20,358 bases of DNA from CAVSUZ01 sp963791885 (GTDB lineage Bacteria; Pseudomonadota; Alphaproteobacteria; Acetobacterales; Acetobacteraceae), in contig CAWBUL010000009.1 of the NCBI GenBank assembly GCA_963791885.1, positions 1 through 20,358 of the forward strand, read 5' to 3'. The notes under the pieces were generated by a model. That model was not told the DNA's origin. It made no database searches and saw only the letters and a program-made list of their open reading frames with translations. Position numbers and translations under genes: made by a program. Below, in pieces: positions 16,918 through 20,358 of the stretch (its first letter is position 1; every line of letters begins with the position of its first letter).

Positions 16918-18479
16918 GTCGTCCGTGAAGAACCCTGATCGGGTTGCGTGACCGACGTACACGGTCAGGATCGAACTGCTCGCAGAGCCGGTTCGCCCGA
17001 GAGAGCGAGCAAGAACCAACGCAAAAGCACCGCCAGCCAGGCCAGCAGCAACCGGAAGTTGTACCCAACTGCGGCCAGCACCGCATTAACCGCATCGCCG
17101 GCTGGTTTGGCGAGATAGTTGCGGCCCATGCGATGCTCGGCCTTGAGATGACCGATCACCGGCTCGACCGCAGCTCTCCGTCGCAGCGCCCGCTTGATGG
17201 TCTGCGTGACGCCACGCTTCTGTCCCGCGGTGAACACCCGCAGCCCAGGCGCGCTCGGTGCATTGTGACCGCGATAGCCCGCATCAGCGATCACCTGTGT
17301 CAGTGAGACGCCGATCTGCTGCGTGATTGCCGGAATGACGCTCGCCAGCGTGTGCCCGTCATAGGGGTTGCCCGGCAGTGCCGCGACATGCGCGACGAAC
17401 TGCCCGCCTTTGGACCGGTTCAGCGTGGTCGCCACCGAGACCTTGACGCCAAATTCGTATGGCCGATGCGCCTTGCCCTTGCCGATACACGCCACTTCCG
17501 GTGCGTGCAGGCTGTAGATCTTCGGACCGCGCTGACGCTGCTTCTGTGATCGCACCTGGCTGGCGAGGGAGAGCAGCCGGGCGAAGATCGCGCGCAGTTC
17601 GGCATTGCCGGCGATCTTGCGCACGATATCGCGGATCACCCGGCCCAGTTGGGTGCGCAGCGTCCGCAGCATTCGGTTGGCGCGCTTGAACTGCTTGGCA
17701 TGCGCATAGCGCTGATGGCGGATCAGCGCGATCTTGCCGAGCCTTGTGTAGGACTGGCGCAATCTGACGCCGTGTCTGTGTGCCAGCCGTACCAGCAGCT
17801 CGCGCGCGCGGTGCAGCAGCTTCGCATCGGTCGGGAAGGCGATCGCTTTGGGCTGCACCGTCGTGTCCACGATAACGCGGGTGAAGTCTGCGGGCTTGGC
17901 GGCGCCCATCCGGGTAGCGGCATGCAGGCTCTCCTGCAACAGCGCCTTCAGCTTCTCTTCCCCCATGCGCTGGCGCCAACGGGTCAGCGAGGAGCGATCG
18001 AATGGCAGGCGATGGCAGAAAAACGCCTCACCGCACAGCCGCTGATAATACGGGTTCTCCAGCCAGCGTTCGCACAGCGCCTCATCGGAGAGGCTGTGCA
18101 TGTGCTTGATGATGGCGAGACCGGCCATCAGACGTGTCGGCAGCGGCGGTCGTCCGGGCGTGTCGGTGTAGCTCGCGCCGAGCCGGTCTTCGAGGAACCG
18201 CCAGTCGATGGTGGCGGCGAGCTTCGAGAGCGGATGGTGCAGGTCGACGATCTGATCGAGCCGTGAGCGCAGCAGATCGCGCTGACCGCTGTCACGCCGT
18301 TCCCTGGGACGCATCGGTGTTGCTCCGTGCCGGATTGGGCAGAGCGAATCACACCCGCTCGCGTCGGCGCAATTTGCAAGCAATCGCGGTTCGCCGCGCC
18401 GATTTCTGGCAAATGCGGTTATTTGCGCGGGGCGGAAAGACGTTGCCGCTCAATGGGTTCCGAATAGTTCACGGACGAC
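16918..18479 (-). mobile_element. IS5-like insertion sequence between porin RBS and start codon
   Basis: The element is 1562 bp. Terminal inverted repeats begin GTCGTCCGTGAA at both ends, and TAATTC flanks both sides (16912-16917 and 18480-18485), a 6-bp duplication. The one gene is read leftward, toward the porin. The family is IS5-like judged by its DUF772 plus DDE transposase; the 6-bp duplication is unusual for the better-known IS5 groups, so the subgroup is left open. Confidence 0.87.
16965..18314 (-). CDS. IS5-like transposase (DUF772 plus DDE)
   Basis: A 449-residue transposase in one frame, starting MRPRERRDSGQRDLLRSRLD. The N-terminal DUF772-type region includes PPLPTRLMAGLAIIKHMHSL, EALCERWLENPYYQRLCGE and RSSLTRWRQRMGEEKL. 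The DDE core has D in VIVDTTVQPKA, D in VIADAGYRGHN and E in AAVEPVIGHLKAEHRMGRN. It ends in a hydrophobic helix, NFRLLLAWLAVLLRWF. The frame extends further upstream to 18383, but the first Met before the conserved region is at 18314. Its transcript would run on into the porin gene. Confidence 0.9.
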   Translation of the reverse strand: MRPRERRDSGQRDLLRSRLDQIVDLHHPLSKLAATIDWRFLEDRLGASYTDTPGRPPLPTRLMAGLAIIKHMHSLSDEALCERWLENPYYQRLCGEAFFCHRLPFDRSSLTRWRQRMGEEKLKALLQESLHAATRMGAAKPADFTRVIVDTTVQPKAIAFPTDAKLLHRARELLVRLAHRHGVRLRQSYTRLGKIALIRHQRYAHAKQFKRANRMLRTLRTQLGRVIRDIVRKIAGNAELRAIFARLLSLASQVRSQKQRQRGPKIYSLHAPEVACIGKGKAHRPYEFGVKVSVATTLNRSKGGQFVAHVAALPGNPYDGHTLASVIPAITQQIGVSLTQVIADAGYRGHNAPSAPGLRVFTAGQKRGVTQTIKRALRRRAAVEPVIGHLKAEHRMGRNYLAKPAGDAVNAVLAAVGYNFRLLLAWLAVLLRWFLLALSGEPALRAVRS

Positions 18480-18486
18480 TAATTCG

Positions 18487-18490
18487 CTCC
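18487..18490 (-). promoter_or_regulatory. Original porin Shine-Dalgarno, now separated from its start by the IS
   Basis: On the - strand the sequence upstream of the IS reads TTGTTGGAGCGAATTA. With the IS and one TAATTC copy removed, GGAG stands 7 nt before the porin ATG, an ideal spacing. In the present arrangement 1.57 kb separate them. Confidence 0.7.
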
Positions 18491-18730
18491 AACAATAAGA
18501 AGCACGCTCGCTACTAAGGCTTATTTCCTCGACGCCCCGCCCATGAGACCGAGTTCCGATGCCCAGTGCTCAATCGTTTGTCATGCACAATCTATGCCAG
18601 CAGGTTAATGTTATTCCTTCATCAGATAAAAGAACCATGACTGCCAGCGGGCGCATGCATCGGGCAATGGCACTACATGCGGAGCATGAAGCGGCCCGTC
18701 GATCCGGCACGCGCGCTCATGCCGCCCTGG

Positions 18731-18777
18731 CGATATTGCTTCGTCCGCCCGTTTGCGCGGACACTCCTCGCGATGAC
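18731..18777. repeat. REP-like palindromic repeat, copy 2
   Basis: Read on the - strand, GTCATCGCGAGGAGTGTCCG is followed by a variable middle, then CGGACGAAGCAATATCG. This matches copy 1 (9611-9650) in its outer arms, GTCAT(T/C)GCGAGGAG and GACGAAGCAAT. The middle carries its own stem GTCCGC/GCGGAC, which differs from copy 1. Confidence 0.6.
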
Positions 18778-18798
18778 CCGACGCCTTGTGGTTCGCGT

Positions 18799-18818
18799 CA
18801 GACGGATGATACCGTCTG
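18799..18818. terminator. Small hairpin upstream of IS630 copy 2
   Basis: CAGACGG and CCGTCTG form a perfect 7-bp stem with a 6-nt loop (ATGATA). No T run follows, so a terminator function is a guess. It may simply be part of the old intergenic region. Confidence 0.3.
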
Positions 18819-18841
18819 CCCCGATTCCACTACACCTTATA

Positions 18842-20007
18842 CCAAATCCCCCTCACGAAGACTCACGTGGGGGATTCCCCGACGCGGGTGTGATCTGATT
18901 CAACCTCGGCGGACCGAAGGAGGTTTGCCATGGGAAGCCCGATCCCACTGAGATCAGACTACAATGCGGGACAACTGCGGCGTATTGCCCGCGACAGCAA
19001 GGATGCCGACCAGGTTCGGCGGCTGCTGTCACTGGCGCTGATCTACGGCGGAGGCAGCCGGACCGAGGCAGCGCAGGCAGGCGGCGTGGGGCTGCAAGTG
19101 GTGCGCGACTGGGTACTGCGGTTCAATGCGAACGGCCCTGGAGGGCTGATCGACCGCAAGGCTCCAGGACAGCCATCCAGACTTGATGCGAGGCATCGTG
19201 CCGCGCTGGCAGCGATGGTCGAGAACGGCCCGATCCCGGCGGTACACCGCGTCGTCCGCTGGCGCATCATCGATCTCTGCCAATGCTTATGGGACGAATA
19301 CGGGACCAACGTCTCGAAACAGACGCTGAGCCGGGAGCTGCGAGCCATGGGATATCGCAAGCTGTCGGCACGTCCGCGCCATCACGCGCAAGCCGCGGGC
19401 GCCATCGAGACGTTCAAAAAAACTGGCCTGCGACAGTGGAGGCGATCGCGCGCGAGCGGAGCCTCGATCGCAGCGATATAGAGGTGTGGTTCGGCGACGA
19501 AGCCAGGATCGGCCAGAAGAACAAGATCACCCGTCGCTGGGCTCGGCGCGGCACCCGCCCCTCGGCGCCATCAGACCAGCGAACCGCCTCGACCTATATT
19601 TTCGGTGCCATCTGCCCGGCCGAGGGCAAGGCTGTCGGCTTGATCCTGCCCTGGTGCAACACGGCGATGATGAACCTGCATCTGGCGGCGATCTCGGCTG
19701 ATATCGCTCCAGGCCGCCACGCGGCGCTGTTGCTCGACCAGGCGGGCTGGCATCTCTCGCGCCAGCTGTCGGTGCCGGACAACATCACAATTGTTCCACT
19801 GCCGCCGAAATGCCCCGAACTCAACGCGCAGGAGAACGTCTGGCAGTTCATGCGCGATAACTGGCTCTCCAATCGGGTGTTCGACGACACCGACGCGCTG
19901 CTCGATCACTGCTGCGAGGCGTGGAATAAGCTGGAGGCGCGGCCGTGGGCCATCATGTCGCTCGGATTGCGCGATTGGGCGCATCGGTCGTGATCAGAGG
20001 GATTTGG
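18842..20007 (+). mobile_element. IS630-family insertion sequence, copy 2 (a different element)
   Basis: The ends are CCAAATCCCCCTC and its imperfect inverse GAGGGATTTGG, flanked by TA (18840-18841 and 20008-20009). The body is about 1166 bp. Both ends and its transposase differ from the IS630 element at 1724-2860. It sits between the xthA end and the porin upstream region and breaks no gene. Confidence 0.88.
18930..19993 (+). CDS. IS630-family transposase made by -1 frameshifting
   Basis: A strong GAAGGAGGT precedes the ATG at 18930. Frame 1 (MGSPIPLRSDYNAGQLRRIA...) carries a helix-turn-helix region with RTEAAQAGGVGLQVVRDWVL and SKQTLSRELRAMGYRKLS. At a run of seven A (19416-19422) a -1 slip joins it to FKKNWPATVEAIARERSL. 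The DDE residues follow: D in VWFGDEARIGQ, D in ALLLDQAGWH and E in CPELNAQENVWQFMRDN. The fused product is about 354 residues. If no slip occurs, frame 1 ends at 19481. The two-frame arrangement with a slippery A run is common in this group. Confidence 0.88.
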
Positions 20008-20017
20008 TATTAGTTTT

Positions 20018-20178
20018 GTGGGCCGATTCACCTGACGCTTGCGGGACGCGAACGTCAGGATCGGACCACTGGTGGATGGAATCTGACGGAAAGAGCCGTC
20101 AGATTCCATCCAGTAGGCTTTATTTGGTGGGCCAATTCACCCGACGCTTGAGTCCCTCAAGCGTCGGGATCGGACCAC
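20018..20178. repeat. Module of three hairpins with two related outer palindromes
   Basis: Two related units, 20018-20069 and 20127-20178, share GTGGGCC(A/G)ATTCACC(T/C)GACGCTTG at the start and GGATCGGACCACT at the end, with a period of 109 bp. Unit 2 has a perfect 13-bp stem, CCCGACGCTTGAG, around a TCC loop. Unit 1 has the same stem with two mismatched pairs around a GGA loop. Between them, 20073-20089 and 20096-20112 form a perfect 17-bp stem with loop AAAGAG. In unit 2 an outer GTGG/CCAC pairing adds to the stem. It lies 53 bp downstream of the xthA stop. It could be a terminator cluster, a REP/BIME-type element or a structured RNA; I cannot decide. Confidence 0.75.
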
Positions 20179-20230
20179 TAGGTGGCTCGACTGCACAAGA
20201 TGTGAACAGCCCCGCTATTCATGACTCACG

Positions 20231-20358
20231 TCAAACGGCGAGCTCCACCACGACCGGGACGTGATCGGATGGTTGCTGTCGGCCGCGCTCGGCCCGATCA
20301 GGGTCGGCGGCCGTGGCACGCTCGGCGAGCGTCGGCGACAACAGCACGTGGTCAATTC
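20231..20358 (-). CDS. xthA: Exodeoxyribonuclease III C-terminus (partial)
   Basis: The last 41 codons of a gene entering from the right edge read IDHVLLSPTLAERATAADPD, then RGRQQPSDHVPVVVELAV and a stop at 20231-20233. The IDxxLxS strand and the terminal PSDHxPV motif, whose Asp-His pair is catalytic, are the C-terminal signature of the exonuclease III/AP endonuclease (EEP) family. That enzyme cuts abasic sites and degrades DNA 3' to 5' in base-excision repair. The short end after the His fits ExoIII rather than a larger EEP phosphatase. The N-terminal five sixths is outside the window. Confidence 0.85.
   Translation of the reverse strand, partial: IDHVLLSPTLAERATAADPDRAERGRQQPSDHVPVVVELAV

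Larger units (their letters stand above)
18486..18839. other. Former porin upstream region, no gene
   Basis: This 350-bp stretch lies between two ISs. Both strands lack convincing coding signal; the + frame 18559-18951 has mixed codon use and crosses the IS630 end. It should contain the original porin promoter (- strand), which I could not assign. It holds REP-like copy 2 and a small hairpin. Confidence 0.6.

Noticed and set aside
18559..18951. 130-codon + frame upstream of IS630 copy 2
   Set aside because: It crosses the IS boundary and the REP-like repeat, and its composition is not coding-like.
20018..20178. CRISPR-like repeats
   Set aside because: Only two diverged units, each an internal hairpin, with a hairpin rather than a spacer between them and no cas genes.

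Overview
The window comes from a GC-rich proteobacterial chromosome, most likely an alphaproteobacterium near the Acetobacteraceae. This is inferred from codon use, the style of the eutB/eutC and dnaE proteins, and insertion sequences of the IS1031, IS427, IS407 and IS630 types. It has two very different halves: a decayed, IS-riddled accessory region (about 1-8.7 kb) and a conserved-gene region (about 8.8-16.9 kb), followed by another IS-rich stretch that ends in the 3' end of an exonuclease III gene.

Region 1 (1-8665). The key object is one ancestral gene running from 496 to 7832 on the + strand. It is split by four complete insertion sequences from four groups: IS630 with target TA, IS5/IS1031 with TTA, IS3/IS407 with CACG, and IS5/IS427 with CTAG. 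Removing each IS together with one copy of its target duplication, plus two single extra bases (near 1098 and at 2878), leaves exactly 1049 codons including the stop. The resulting 1048-residue protein has an N-terminal calcineurin-like metallophosphoesterase domain, a STAND/NACHT-like P-loop NTPase domain (Walker A GERDFGKTS, Walker B LLLIID) and a helical C-terminal part with a YQEYF motif. By architecture it resembles anti-phage or conflict-system proteins. The fragments are visibly less GC-rich than their neighbours, which suggests acquisition by transfer. It is followed by a poorly coding 220 bp and by fused remnants of two further genes, one of them a truncated isocitrate lyase/PEP mutase family gene.

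Region 2 (8830-16911). eutB (frameshifted) and eutC, encoding ethanolamine ammonia-lyase, lie on the - strand. A palindromic REP-like repeat sits in the gap between them. They diverge from a ketopantoate-reductase-family gene, which is followed 1 bp later by dnaE, the replicative DNA polymerase III alpha subunit. A strong hairpin separates dnaE from a convergent outer-membrane porin gene.

Region 3 (16912-20358). An IS5-like element sits exactly between the porin's Shine-Dalgarno sequence and its ATG, with a 6-bp duplication. Upstream are a second REP-like copy, a second IS630-family element, an unusual module of three hairpins, and the 3' end of an xthA-type exonuclease III gene.

Complete IS elements make up about 6.9 kb, one third of the window. 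Several genes carry 1-2 nt indels. Whether these are true decay or assembly errors cannot be settled from one sequence, but the IS insertions with matching target duplications are unambiguous.
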